Origin: Zoroaster sp. YZ-2022
Taxonomy: Eukaryota; Echinodermata; Asteroidea; Forcipulatida; Zoroasteridae
Length of the DNA stretch: 64,000 bases
Direction: 5' to 3'
Assembly: GCA_029582265.1 (NCBI GenBank)
Contig: CM055830.1
Location: 35,706,718 to 35,770,717 of the forward strand
The notes beneath the pieces are model-generated. The model saw only the letters and a list, made by a program, of their open reading frames with translations, did no database searches and was not told the DNA's origin. Both the position numbers and the translations under genes were made by a program. Below are positions 20,081-31,498 of the stretch, piece by piece. Position 1 is the first letter of the stretch, and each line of letters starts with the position of its first letter.

Positions 20081-20556
20081 AATTTACTGGCTCATTTATG
20101 CAGCAGCAACGGTAATATGACCTTATCATGTGGGGTATTATTTTCAGTCACTGATTTAATCTAAAACTAGCACTCCGATTCCATGTCCTTTTGATCTTGA
20201 TGACATTGTCCCTTTAAACATAATAAGAAAACGACCAATAATGTCACGTAGCGAAAGTTGGTAACTTTCTAATGGATATATTCAAGCGGCTTAACTCCTC
20301 AAACCATACAACGTCGGGCGCTCAATAGCATACAGAGATGTGTGTCTTGAAGTGTCACGTCATTATGTAATTTCTTAGTGTAACAAAATCACTAAGTACA
20401 GGAAGGCTCATTTACTTGACTGTTTATACTGATTTTTCCAGAAAAAGTCACTTGAACAAAGGATGTTCTCCCTTCACACGAAACGAATTATAAATACGGA
20501 GTACTCTTTACATTATTCCATAAATGTACATCTCTAAATGACGGTCCATAATGTAT
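20081..20556. other. No feature recognised
   Basis: AT-rich sequence upstream of the candidate promoter. A CACGTCATTATG element (near 20355) is the only motif noted. Confidence 0.4.
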
Positions 20557-20740
20557 CGTCCAATCGCAACATGAATTTATATTCATGAAGAACACGCCTT
20601 TCTTTATACAGGCAAGCAATGACGTCATGGTTTAATGGCGGTGCTGTCGATGTGCTAGTAACTATAAATCAAAATTCAGTCAGTTTGCAGGCTACCAGGC
20701 TGAAGTCTACCAGGCGTTTATGCTTGATATCTGAGGCAAT
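20557..20740 (+). promoter_or_regulatory. Candidate RNA polymerase II promoter and 5' UTR
   Basis: In order on the plus strand: CCAAT box (TCCAATCG, 20560), perfect CRE palindrome ATGACGTCAT (20619-20628), AATGGCGG resembling a YY1 site (20633-20640), and TATAAA (20663-20668). Transcription would be expected to start near 20691-20698. A four-codon upstream ORF (20720-20734) precedes the ATG at 20741. This is the best-formed promoter-like arrangement in the window. No transcript evidence. Confidence 0.45.
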
Positions 20741-20819
20741 ATGAACCAGGTAATTTGTGCACACATCATATCAGGCGACAATTCGTCTTCGTTGAAGGAA
20801 GTTACGGTGGTGAGTCTTA
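20741..20819 (+). CDS. Candidate first coding exon, product unknown
   Basis: The ATG at 20741 opens a frame (MNQVICAHIISGDNSSSLKE and a few more residues). A strong splice donor GTGAGT follows at 20820, and an alternative donor CAG|GTAATT after codon 3 (20750). Without splicing the frame stops at about 20917. Too little protein to assign a family; next exons were not identified. Support is the promoter-like context upstream. Confidence 0.3.
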
Positions 20820-20825
20820 TCAGGA

Positions 20826-21620
20826 TCCATTTGTTTTACAAAAAAAATAAAAAAATATCGTTACACTTCCTGAAAATGATCGAGTTATTTATTGACGCAT
20901 TTTTTTTTGAATAGAATCTCTCGTGATAAATGTTCAAATTTGCCCTCGATCAATAGGCCTACTCATAAGCATAAGATTATAATATTAAACAATTGTTTAT
21001 TTTGTTTTAAATTTATTTTCTCACGACTCGAACTATTTACCCTTTTTCCCACTTTCACATGCATTTGTTTCAAATAATAACATAATATTCCAAATATTTC
21101 TTATTTTTGCAAAATTAGTCTATACTGCCAATGAGTGATAGAAAACTGTGATACGGAATCAAAATAAATATTCGCTCGCCATTCGGTATTTAAGGACGCA
21201 CATTCCATGTGTTTCGCAAACACATCGGTTATTTGATTGTACTTTGTTCTTGTAATCCGAAGTAACTCACTTTCATATGAGATATTTCACCAAATAATTC
21301 ACAAATAAATATCAAACTAACATCGTTAAACGGACCATAAGTATCATTATTTGATCAGCAAATTAATTTATCATGTTGGATTGTATTCACCAAATTACAA
21401 ACAGAACAGTGATTGATACTGCTATTAACATTTTTATAACTTCGTTAATGTTTATAGATGCGTCGTACATTGATTGGGTGGAACATTTTATTCTATTTTT
21501 AAAGATCTACTTTAGCAAAAATATATCTTAATTAACAAATACAAACTCTCGTCTTTAAATCCGTCCGTCCGTCCGTCCGGCCGATTTTTCGGGCTTTTGT
21601 GCAAAAACGTTTGACCCAAG
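20826..21620. other. No gene recognised
   Basis: AT-rich. A short (CCGT)n tract lies at 21560-21580. If the exon at 20741 is real this is intron or intergenic sequence. Confidence 0.4.
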
Positions 21621-21824
21621 TTGTTAAAAGATTTTTTACAAATGTACAACAAAGGGAAATTTTATCACATTAATGACAAATTCCAGCATGACGAAATTAA
21701 CGTCGATCTGTGCATAACAAATGTAACAAATTTAGAGGCCATAGTGGAGCAACATGTCACGGTTCTCAGATGCACTTTGCTGAGTCTGTGGGAACAGAAA
21801 CATAAAGAATGTTGCCCAAAATAA
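21621..21824 (+). other. Unassigned open frame, possible terminal exon
   Basis: Sixty-seven codons ending LLSLWEQKHKECCPK at a stop followed by CCCAAAATAAAGTAAA, which contains an AATAAA signal. There is no recognised domain. It lies about 0.9 kb downstream of, and on the same strand as, the candidate exon at 20741, so membership of the same gene is possible but speculative. Confidence 0.2.
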
Positions 21825-22369
21825 AGTAAAATAGAGTAAATAAAGTAAAACTGAGAGTATATGTGTGAAGAGTTGAGTATTGAAGATATTCGGAATAGAC
21901 ATTACAAATGAACTTCTTTATATTCATCCTGTCCACACTTAGTGCCAATCGTGGCCCTGCGCCGAGACAGTCACAGAGAAATCAGGGGTGGCATAAACAC
22001 ATGTAGTTGGTTGTATGCAAAATGTCATTTAAATTGTATGAAATTCGTGCAGAAAAACATTTAGGAGTAAATATTTTAAACTCAGACTAGCCACACGATG
22101 TCATGGGCAACATATCTGTGCATATTATTTTTCACAAAAAAACTTGTTTATGAAAAATCTGTGAAAATGTACCCTAATTTTTGTCATTATATTTTGTGTC
22201 AACATGTTTTCTTCACATAACATGTTTAAAACAAATAAATTTCACTCAGATTTACTTCTAAAAGAGTCTCGATACATACTGCCAATCATTACATGTGTAT
22301 TGTAGTACCATCTCACTGCGATGAAAAGCTCACGCATGCGCACATCGCAAAATACGGTGGGAAATGTTG
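21825..22369. other. No gene recognised
   Basis: AT-rich sequence without ORFs, repeats or motifs I can support. Confidence 0.4.
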
Positions 22370-23175
22370 ATTTGTTTTTGTTTCCAGAGGGACAGCAATT
22401 AATATTTAATCCCTGTTTGACAACATGATCAATTTAACACGAACAAGTTTCATGTAGACCTGTGATCATTTTTGTTTTGCGAATTTAACAGCAGTGCCTT
22501 ACTGACTGAATATTACTTTTAAATACGTCTTGCTATCATTTCGCAAGACTTGTCGTTGTTTACAAAGCGGAAGAAACTGCAAGGGAATAATTCAGTCTTG
22601 TGTGGTGCACACTGCTCACTTGACAGTCCAGTTACGAAAAAAGTTCAAAAATGTTGGGATGGGGTTTACAAAAATAGCTACCAAATCACAGCTCGCCGGT
22701 CGCAGCTAATTTTGGTATCGAAATGTTGCTGAAAGGTTCAGCTTCAGGGAAATATGCGGGAATAGGCGGGAATTTCTAGTTCCACCACAGCTGAACAAAA
22801 CAGCTATATTTTATAATTTATTTTGTTTTTACCAAATTCCTCAGGTTTTACTGATGAAATCAAAAATCTAATTTACAATCAACTCAATTTTGATAGAATA
22901 TAGATCATGCATTGGGTTTACTTCAGTTTACATGACGATAGCTTCTGTCAAAAGCCCACGATGGAAATGTTAAATTTATTACCAGCAACCGGCTTTTATA
23001 TATATTATTTTCAGTTTTCTGAGATTGTATGGTGGTTCTACAGTCATTAAATATTAATTTAAGTTTAAATTGTTTATAAAATAGTTGGAGGGGGGTCTTA
23101 GAAACCTAAAAAATGTAAATGACCCCTTTTGGCGCACTTTGGTTTCGCCTTGGCCCACTGTGCGCCGGCCCGGTG
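22370..23175. repeat. Block C': diverged copy of 7680-8960
   Basis: Same orientation and order as block C: AGGGACAGCAATTAA, AATCCCTGTTTGA, CAATTTAACAC, GGCGGGAAT then AGTTCCACCA, ACCAGCAACC, CATTAAATATTAATTT, GGCGCACTTTGGTTTCGCC then GGCCCACTGTGCG. It lacks the 24-bp minisatellite array. Confidence 0.8.
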
Positions 23176-23803
23176 AAATCGAGCAAAAAATCCTGGTCTC
23201 TTGAGTTCGATGTGTGAAATCTTCATGTAATAGTCAGATTCCCCACATCAGATATACTATAATGAAAACCAGCAGCTACGTTAAGCTAAAAAAAAATCAA
23301 CTCATTTTACGATAACATTCGCCCAGTCATTTTACCATAAAACATTTATGAATGTTTGCTATGTCAACTTAAACTTCACTTCATGCAGCATTCATTCAAA
23401 GTACTTGTTCGATGTGTGGAAATATATAGGGTGGGATCTGAAAATATTTCGTACTGCCTACTCGCATCGGTGTTGTGACTTGATACAGAGAGCCTCGGTT
23501 TCAACGCGGAAGTGCAGAGATAGTCAATTTGAAATTCGTCTATAGCACTATTAAGTTCATATATAGAGCAAAAACATCTTGAACAAACAATCTTTAAAAT
23601 GGCAAACAAATAAAATATTGGATTTCCAGAATGTATTGGAAATGATCACATGACAAAAACAATAAACAATGCACAGCAAGCATTGTTGATTCGACTATGA
23701 GGGGTCCTTAAAAATTAGTTAGGAAAAATCAGAAAATTTGAATGTATTCGGTAGAAGCATTCTGGAAATATATGAAAATTGTTCTTTGTCCCTCCCAGGC
23801 TTG
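23176..23803. other. No gene recognised
   Basis: Short open frames on both strands (23348-23609) without recognised domains. Otherwise AT-rich. Confidence 0.35.
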
Positions 23804-24171
23804 ATAATAATAATAATAATAATAATAATGTGTGGATTTATATAGCGCACGTATCCACCAACTAAGTGGTGCTCAAGGCGCATTATATTATTATCCCTGC
23901 TCATAAGGCTCATAAGGCTCATAAATCATTCCTGAAACCATCTCAGCTCCCTGGGGAGTATACAACTTAATTGCTGCCATTTCTAGCGCATATAGAGCAA
24001 ACCAACTCTACCTTCACAGGTACCCATTTAACCCCTGGGTGGAGAGAAGCAATTATGATTAAGTGTCTTGCTCAAGGACACAAGTGTCTCGGCCGTGATT
24101 CGAACCCACATTATGTTGCTAACACCAGAACTTGAATCCGGTAAGCTAGACCGCTCGGCCACGACACCCCA
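23804..24171 (-). mobile_element. tRNA-derived SINE with (TTA)n tail, loop copy
   Basis: Minus-strand copy of the same family as 3369-3826: tRNA-like head near 24171-24090 with A box and B box (ATTCGAACCCACA on the plus strand), central part (GTGTCTTGCTCAAGGACACA on the plus strand), and tail GCGCCTTGAGCACC with a short pure (TTA)n run (23804-23829). Confidence 0.9.
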
Positions 24172-25376
24172 GTTGATAGGGTTAAAGAACAAGTACTTTT
24201 GATCCGATCAACTTTTTGGCAATATTTGAAATTTTCTTGAAAATGACACAACCTGTAAGATTATTTATGGGCAGATTGATAACATCGTTAGCTTTGCACA
24301 AATAAGCTTGACATTTAAATTAGATTTGTATATGTATGTAGTAAATACCCTGAAATAATATTTTATGTGTCTAAACCAAGAATCTGAACCAATTAAAATT
24401 GTTAAGTTTTAAGCCAAAACGAATCTTTGCTGAATATAATGTCACGGTCTGGATTGAATACATTTCAAAGGCTTCTACTCCTACAATCATTAACGTTTCT
24501 TACAATACTCATATGGAACATACTTTGTGGATTTGGGTATTTGAGGTCAAAGGTCAAGATGTAATTCAAATAAACATTTATTTCCACGTATGTCAAAACA
24601 AAATAAATTAATGTGGAATACATTAAATGGAACATTTAACTTCGGTATTTGTTAAATTACGTTCATTTCAACCCAATAGATTTTTGCAAATATATCATAC
24701 AACTAAAGTTTAATAACAGATGTTGCGCACGTTTGGGAGAAAACGACGGACAAGTGTTACATACACGATTAAACGCTTGAAAGTCGGTCATCAGAAAGGG
24801 CTCTTATTGGTTCGATTATATACGTGACTCATACACGTACGTGCACGTTATTCATTGCTTTCATGGCATTTCCGTGTATATCTCCCAACAAACAATAAAT
24901 ATCTGACACGGATTAAGGGTCATTTAGGCACCTGCATATCCTTTCATTTGAGTAAATTCTATTATTTATCAAAAATAATAATAATAATAAATAATGACAT
25001 TATGCATTTGTTACCAAACAAGATACCTGGTAGAGGCCTACGCATCCAGTAGTGAGCCATGTATGTTTGCCTTAGTGTCTATGGTGATGTATCTGAATTT
25101 CGCCCAGTCACATTTGTTAAATGATTATTATTAAGATCATTAAGAAGGTCCAGGACCGTTGGAATCAGAATCAACCATTTATTATGACGACTGAGTGTGA
25201 GCGGTTGGGAGGGTGGCACTCCCCCACGATCGACCCTTTCCCGATATTTCCATTGATTTATTAATGTTTTGAATAAGGAGGGGTAGATTGTTGTTTTGTA
25301 CTACACTTCTGATGTGTACAATGTTTATTCAAACAATTGGCCCTAAATTGGCTAACGTCCTCAAGTCTTCAATCCT
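24172..25376. other. No gene recognised
   Basis: A 70-codon frame at 24399-24611 (plus) has no recognisable domain. A short (AAT)n run lies at 24976-24991. Nothing else. Confidence 0.35.
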
Positions 25377-25590
25377 CAATCCTTCAAAATCAACTGATAT
25401 GAGTTTATACAGGATCCCTGCTACCTCAATCTTTCAAAATCAACCCATATATGAGTTTTATGCAGGATCCCTGCTACCTCAATCCTTCAGAAGCAACCCA
25501 TATATGAGTTTTATAAAGGATCCCTACTACCTCAATCCTTCAAAATCAACCGATGTGATTTTATGCAGGATCCGTACTATTTTCAATCTT
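25377..25590. repeat. 50-53 bp tandem repeat, four units
   Basis: Units start at 25377, 25427, 25480 and 25533 (CAATCCTTCAAAATCAACCC through CAGGATCCCTGCTACCT). A frame of about 149 codons runs through them. It is repetitive and has no domain. Confidence 0.85.
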
Positions 25591-26265
25591 TGGATTTTTG
25601 GTAGAGCAAGTCAATGGAATTTCAAATCCTACCTCAGTCCTAAGCTACATCATCATCCTCTGGTTGATTTTGAAGGATTTGGGATGGTTAGGGCTTTAGA
25701 ACATGTTGGAATAGAAGCCGGATGTAATCATTTCTGAACGCTATGTAATCCCTCATTTTTTTAAGGGGATGATAATGGGGAACACTGCCATTGACATCGC
25801 CATCCCTCGTTATTTCCTCTCTGTGATCACTGCCCACTGTCGAAATAATGGGATGTCAGACTAATTAGCTGTTAGAGTATTTTGGACAACGTTTTTTTTC
25901 GGATGAATTGTCTCTCGGCATAATGTGGTGTCAGAATATCGACTATGCCCGCCTCCATCACAACAGACTAAAAACCTGGCCCACTATGGGCAATTACGGT
26001 CAATGAACTGAATCTATTATGTTGGTTTATATTTCAGGAAACTTCATGTAACTGACACACACCAACAATGACACATATGGGAGCAATATCACTATCCATA
26101 CAACACACACGTGTCTATACAATGTGAAATAATACGGTAACATGCTGTGAGTTACTTATGCTTTGTGTGATTTTGGCCTTACAAATAATTCGAGTGACGT
26201 GTTCTATTCAGTGTACGTGTAAAATTAAATTTCCAAGGCTAAATGAAACAACAAAATTATTATCC
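25591..26265. other. No gene recognised
   Basis: AT-rich; no ORF or motif I can support. Confidence 0.4.
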
Positions 26266-26520
26266 CAAAACTAAATCTAGGGTGGTTGAACGAGGGGTGG
26301 GTGGCTACACGGACAAATGTGGGCTAATTACAGAATGTAAATGCATCACTGGAAATAGAGGTACATTATTCCTTCTCCCTTCTTTGCTGTGTGGGTCCAC
26401 TAACGTTTAGAATATAAAGTAATAAGGTCCTTTATCAGGGTGTAACAAAGCTTGTAAATAGTTTGCTATTTTAACTACAATATTATAGTATATGCAGTGT
26501 TATATTACATGGCCCTATTG
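26266..26520. repeat. Second copy of segment 19820-20080
   Basis: Direct, diverged duplicate. It carries two small insertions relative to the first copy (AATGCATCACTGGAA and ATAAAGTAATAAGG). Confidence 0.8.
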
Positions 26521-27329
26521 TATCAATACATTTCATTGGATTTGATCATTTAAAATTGAATTTGAATTTTAAATTGCACAATCTCATGACCCGAAGGTCA
26601 AATTATAAGGTCAGTACAAAAACTGTACATAGTGGCGAAATTGCACATGAAAATGGAAACGAAAAAAAATGTACACCAACACAAGAAAACCGGTGAAGTC
26701 ACCACATAAAAAAAAAAAATTACTTAGTATTTAATAAATTGATAAAATAAGGAACAGCGCTATTTTTCGACTGGTTCTATTAGGAATAACGGAAATGTTG
26801 TGACAATTAGGTAGGTTTCTACCATGACACTCAAGCCTATAGTATAGAGGGAAGAGGGGGTATTGTACGGGGGTTAGTAAGCCCATCGGCGAAGCTTCGA
26901 CACTGAGCCTCCCTCCTACCAGCCAGGGTGTCAAGCCCGAGTGACATAAGAGATGAGTCATATTAGGTGTAATTAGTTGGTAAATAATTTTACAAATGAA
27001 TGGATTTTGAATGGATTCAGTGGTATGAGATTGTTGTCCCGTGATGCTAGAGTGCTAGATAACATCCACATATTCTAAAACCGGTTTGACTTTCCCATTG
27101 AAAGCAATTCTTAAGTCTTGGATTCAGTTGTGAGGAGTTAAGAATTGGTCTTCTGTATTGCGCCGTTACAATGAACACTCATCCCATGTCTGTCCTTCAT
27201 ACCACGTATAATGTAATCACAATGTGTATTATATCAAATATGTAGTGAAATATCTGTGCTCAGGTGCTATTGTCTTTGATAAAATTACAAAAAAAAAATC
27301 AAAAAAGCAATGGAATTCCTTTCAAAAGG
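26521..27329. other. No gene recognised
   Basis: AT-rich sequence with A-runs at 26664 and 26709. A 76-codon minus-strand frame (26731-26961) has no recognised domain. Confidence 0.35.
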
Positions 27330-27558
27330 AGAGTGATTTGCATTTGTACCTTAAATTAATATCAGGTCACAGAAAATGCATCTTCTTTAACTGGATTATT
27401 TACGCTGTAATTCCTTAGTTAATTTAATATTTTAACATTTAATCACAAATTATGTCACTTTTGGTATATTGTTACATTGTTATACAATACAGTGAGGGAT
27501 AACACCAATATCGAAGAATAATCCACAGTTTCATAATCATTATTCATTATTTTACAGA

Positions 27559-27765
27559 GTCAGGCCAAGGCGTACAGGTGAAATGAAGAGGTTAGTATAC
27601 GTGTTATTGTGGGATTTAGTTTGTTTATATGGTTCTCTTGAGCTGCATATTGCGTATGACACAGGTTCAATACAATGGTGGGTACAGGATGGCAAAAGAG
27701 GCAAACTGTGCAAGGGGGCGGGGCGAAGTCGCAAAAAGGTGGCCTACAAAAGGGAGCAGATATAA
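27559..27765 (+). pseudogene. Degenerate signal-peptide-like exon, copy 1
   Basis: Follows an acceptor-like TTACAG. From the ATG at 27583 it reads MKRLVYVLLWDLVCLYGSLE, then LHIAYDTGSIQWWVQDGK and a basic stretch, with the stop at 27763-27765. A basic N-terminus followed by a hydrophobic core resembles a signal peptide. In a shifted frame the sequence continues ADIKMYGKLDWRGEYAFTLS to about 27917. Family unknown. Confidence 0.3.
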
Positions 27766-27861
27766 AAATGTATGGGAAGTTGGATTGGAGGGGTGAGTAC
27801 GCATTCACCCTCTCTGCTTTGCTCCCTGGATCCACCAATGATTACAACATAGGGTTCATTA

Positions 27862-28143
27862 TCAGCAATAGGTTTTTAATGTCAGTGGTGTCACAAAACT
27901 ATTTTGTGTTTTTTTAACTACAAGATTATATGTAATATTGTTGCCAAAATGTAACGGCGCATTATATTTCTGACAAAGTTTTAAATGAGGCCCTAATGTC
28001 ATACCACATTTCACTGGACTTGGGTCGCTACATTTGTAACATCTAGAGCTCGTGATAGTTAGTTGTGGTGTTCCACAGTTTACAAAGTTACACGAATAAC
28101 TCATCACTGTGTCATCTCCTTTACACAAAGTAAATTTACACAA
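27862..28143 (-). other. Cysteine-rich reverse ORF, copy 1
   Basis: Ninety-three codons with CKGDDTVMSYSCNFVNCG and then RCYKCSDPSPVKCG. The C-x-x-C-x6-C spacing after an aromatic residue resembles the start of a Ly6/uPAR (three-finger) domain, and the preceding part resembles the end of another. This is a weak analogy. Equivalent ORFs at 29632-29925, 31198-31392 and 34149-34343 show the segment is repeated with the monomer. Confidence 0.25.
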
Positions 28144-28245
28144 AGTAAATTATTACCACAATTTGTGTTATGTCCTGTTCACACACAAGGGCGGTTGAAT
28201 GTTTTGGAAGTGGGGGAGGGTAAGTAACAGACCCTTGAACCTTTA

Positions 28246-28314
28246 CACTGCAACAACAAGGTGTTAAAACTACACCAAACCACAGGTGTTAGTTTTACAT
28301 CCTTGTTTTGCAGG
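28246..28314. mobile_element. Small fold-back MITE, copy 1
   Basis: CACTGCAAC-AACAAGGTGTTA faces TAGTTTTACATCC-TTTTGCAG. The inverted ends resemble CTGCAAAA plus GTGT(T/A)AAA. Part of each higher-order monomer. Confidence 0.5.
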
Positions 28315-28470
28315 ATACAATATTTCTATGAGCATTTCTGAGCTATTTAAGCTTAGACAATGTCATTGTATTGAGGCAATTTTTACTCTACGAAATGAAT
28401 TTAAATGATTTCTTGATCTTACAAACATTCAGAATCGTTGTTATGCATTATAATGTGGAAATAGATCACA

Positions 28471-29034
28471 GCGGTCATTCATTTCAAATAACGAAAGTTT
28501 TGTTGTTTGTATAATCACCTTTTTCACATCAAGAAAGCATTTACTTTATAATTCAATGGGTTTACGCCCCTGCTTTTGGTATTCTCAGAAAAACATAAAT
28601 AATAACAGATTAACATGACACTTGAGTCTTTTGAGGTGCAATCTTTTTGAAGTACAATAAACAATTATTTCGCAAAAGATTTGATGTCCTTCGGAGACAT
28701 AAATTTCACTTTGGGATGAATACATTTTCACTCATTTTGGATTTTGATTTTTACAGTAATTATTTTTACAGTTATTATTTTTACAGTTATTATTTTCGAA
28801 AAGTTATTTTATCATTTTGGAAAGTTTGAAAATTTGAGCAAAATTTTGGAGCATATTGCATTAGTTTTAAGATATCATTAAACAAAAAACCCTACATGTA
28901 AAAATTCGGTTTCAAAGTCGGGGCAAAATCAGGACCTTTTCAAAATTATGGGGTAAATTCCCCCCCCCCCCCCCCCCCCCGCCAATACCCTGCCCCTACT
29001 CCCCTGGCCATACCCTGCCCGGCAAAGGGGAAAG
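28471..29034. other. Spacer between monomers with a poly-C run
   Basis: Contains repeated TTTTTACAGTTATTA (28753-28795) and 21 consecutive Cs (28960-28980) followed by C-rich sequence. No gene. Confidence 0.6.
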
Positions 29035-29274
29035 TGGTTTGCATTTGTATTTTTAAATTAATATCAGGTCACAGAAAATGCATCTTAAAATCATTTAATT
29101 GGATTATTTTCGCTGTATTTCCTGAATTAATTGATATGATTAATATTTTAACATTAAATCAAACATTATGTCACTTTTGATATATTGTTGCATTGTTATA
29201 CAATACAGTAAGGGATAAAACCAATATCGAAGAATAATCCACAGTTTCATAATCATTATTCATTATTTCACAGA

Positions 29275-29649
29275 GGCAGTTACAGCTATAGAAGGCCAAT
29301 GCGTACAGGTGAAATGAAGAGGTTAGTATGTGTTATTGTGGGATTTAGTTTGCTTATATGGTTCTCTCTTGAGCTGCATATTGCGCATGACACAGGTTCA
29401 ATACAATGGTGGGTACAGGATGGCAAAAAGAGGCAAACTGTGCAAAGGAGGCGGGTGACGCCTACAAAAGGAGCAGATATAAAAATGTATGGAAAGTTAT
29501 ATGAATGGATTGGAGTGAATACGTATTCACCCTCTCTGCTTTGCTCCCTGGACCCACCCACATATGGTTCTATATCAGCAATAAGTTTTTATGTCAATAG
29601 CGTAACAAAACTTGTCACTATTTTTTTTAAACTACAAGATTATATGTAA
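29275..29649 (+). pseudogene. Signal-peptide-like exon, copy 2 (longest open frame)
   Basis: After the acceptor-like TTTCACAG, an uninterrupted frame of about 125 codons reads RGSYSYRRPMRTGEMKRLVC, then VIVGFSLLIWFSLELHIAHD, TGSIQWWVQDGKKRQTVQRR and GADIKMYGKLYEWIG, with the stop at 29649. The ATG at 29317 starts a basic-then-hydrophobic N-terminus like a signal peptide. Upstream SYSY..RP..TGE is kept in copies 3 and 4, which argues that the frame once coded. No known family. Confidence 0.3.
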
Positions 29650-29925
29650 TTTTGTTGCCAAAAATATAACAGCGCAGTATAGTTTCGACAAAATTGAGGT
29701 TCTAATGTCACATTTCACTTGATTTGGGTCACTACATTTGTAACATTTTGTTAAATGCGAGTGATAGTTAGTTGTGGTGTTGCAAACGTTATACTTAAAA
29801 CTCATCACAGTGTAATGTCTCTCCTTAACACTCACAATATGTGTTATGAGTGACACTGAACACATGCTATGTGTTCTGTTCACACACAAGGACGGTGGAA
29901 TGATTTCAGGGGGAGGGCAAGTCAA
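29632..29925 (-). other. Cysteine-rich reverse ORF, copy 2
   Basis: Ninety-seven codons with SLCVNRTHSMCSVSL, VMSFKYNVCN and KCYKCSDPNQVKCD. An acceptor-like GTGTGTGAACAG lies before THSMC. The best preserved of the four copies on this strand. Ly6/uPAR-like spacing is suggestive only. Confidence 0.25.
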
Positions 29926-29942
29926 AGACCCTTGAACTAATA

Positions 29943-30031
29943 CACTGCAAAAATGGTTTTAAACTCTACACCAATATGGGTGAATAAAGTTGACACCACT
30001 GGTGTTAGTTTTACACCCTTACTTTTGCAGG
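29943..30031. mobile_element. Small fold-back MITE, copy 2
   Basis: CACTGCAAAAATGGTTTTAA faces GTTAGTTTTACACCC and CTTTTGCAG. Confidence 0.5.
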
Positions 30032-30120
30032 ATACAGTATTTCTATGAGCATTTATTTAAGCTTAGACAATGTCATTGTATTGAGGCAATTTTTACTCTA
30101 CGAAATGAATTTAAAATGAT

Positions 30121-30885
30121 TGGAGACACATTGCATAATTGGGGACACATTGCATAATTGGGGACACATTGCATAATTGGGGGTACATTGCAACAAGGGG
30201 ACACAATTGCAAAAATGGGGACACAATTGCAAAAATGGGAACACAATTGCAAAAATGGGGACACAATTGCAAAAATAGGGGTACATTGCAAAAACGGGAC
30301 ATATTGCCAAAAAGGGTACATTGCCAAAAAAGGGACACATTGCCAAAAAGGGGACACATTGCCAACAAGGGGACACATTGCCAAAAAGGGGACACATTGC
30401 CAAAAAGGGGTAAATTGCAAAAAGGGGTACATTGCAAAATGGGGACAAATTCCAAAAGGGGTACATTGCAAAAATGGGTACATTTCATAAATAGGTACAA
30501 AAATGGTGACACATTGCCAACAAGGGGTACATTGCAAAAATGGTCACATTGCAAAAAGGGGACACATTGCAAAAAGGGGTACATTGCAAAAAGGGGTACA
30601 TTGCAAAAAGGGAACACATTGCAAAATGGGGACACATTGCAAAAAGGGGTGCATTGCAAAAAAGGGGTACATTGCAAAAAGGGGTACATTGCAAAAAGGG
30701 GTACATTGCAAAAAGGGGTACATTGCCAAAAGGGGTACATTGCAAAATGGGGACACATTGCCAAAAAGGGATACATTGCTAAAATAGGCACACATTGCAA
30801 AAAGGGATACATTGCAAAATGGGGACAAATTCCAAAAGGGGTACATTGCAAAAAGGGGACACATTGCAAAAAGAGGCAAACTGTG
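30121..30885. repeat. 17-bp minisatellite array 1
   Basis: About 45 units of GGGGTACATTGCAAAAA and variants: GGGGACACATTGCAAAA, an 18-bp form with ACAATTGCAAAAAT, GGGGACAAATTCCAAAA, and TTGCATAATT at the 5' end. The 3' end merges without a break into the exon-derived GCAAAAAGAGGCAAACTGTG at 30867. Stops are rare in all six frames, giving long artificial ORFs. Confidence 0.97.
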
Positions 30886-31197
30886 CAAAGGACGCGGGTG
30901 ACGCCTACAAAAGGAGCAGATATAAAAATGTATGGAAAGTTACATGTATGGATTGGAGGGAGTGAATACATATTCACCCTCTCTGCTTTGCTCCCTGGAC
31001 CCACCCACATATGGTTCTATATCAGCCATAAGTTTTTATGGCAATAGCGTCACAAAACTTGTCACTATTTTTTTTTAAACTACAAGATTATATGTAATTT
31101 TGTTGCCAAAAATATAACAGCGCAGTATAGTTTTGACAAAAATGTATATGAACTTTTAAATGAGGTTCTATTGTCAAATTTCACTTGATTTGGGTCA

Positions 31198-31392
31198 CTA
31201 CATTTGTAACATTTTTGTCAAATGCGAGTGATAGTTAGTTGTGGTGTTGCAAACGTTATACTTAAAACTCATCACAGTGTAATGTCTCTCCTTAACACTC
31301 ACAATATGTGTTATGAGTGACACTGAACACATGCTATGTGTTCTGTTCACACACAAGGACGGTGGAATGATTTCGGGGGGAGGGCAAGTCAA
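31198..31392 (-). other. Cysteine-rich reverse ORF, copy 3 (frameshifted)
   Basis: Same start as copy 2 (MTCPPPEIIPPSLCVNRTHS) but one extra T in the run near 31212 shifts the frame before CYKC. Evidence against current function of this copy, or a homopolymer error. Confidence 0.25.
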
Positions 31393-31409
31393 AGACCCTT
31401 GAACTAATA

Positions 31410-31498
31410 CACTGCAAACATGGTGTTAAACTCTACACCAATACGGGTGAATAAAGTTGACACCACTGGTGTTAGTTTTACACCCTTACTTTTGCAGG
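31410..31498. mobile_element. Small fold-back MITE, copy 3
   Basis: CACTGCAAACATGGTGTTAA and TTAGTTTTACACCC-CTTTTGCAGG form imperfect inverted ends of about 30 bases. Confidence 0.5.

Larger units (their letters stand above)
27330..28470. repeat. Higher-order monomer 1
   Basis: Direct, diverged copy of 29035-30115 and, in part, of 30885-32530 and 33785-35480. Order: TTAATATCAGGTCACAGAAA, a splice-acceptor-like TTCATTATTTTACAG, a signal-peptide-like exon, GAGCAGATATAAAAATGTAT, a palindrome near 27793, a cysteine-rich reverse ORF, a fold-back MITE, and TTAAGCTTAGACAATGTCAT. Confidence 0.85.
29035..30115. repeat. Higher-order monomer 2
   Basis: Same parts and order as monomer 1, without minisatellite. 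Its exon segment 29411-29455 is the likely source of the 17-bp minisatellite unit. Confidence 0.85.
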
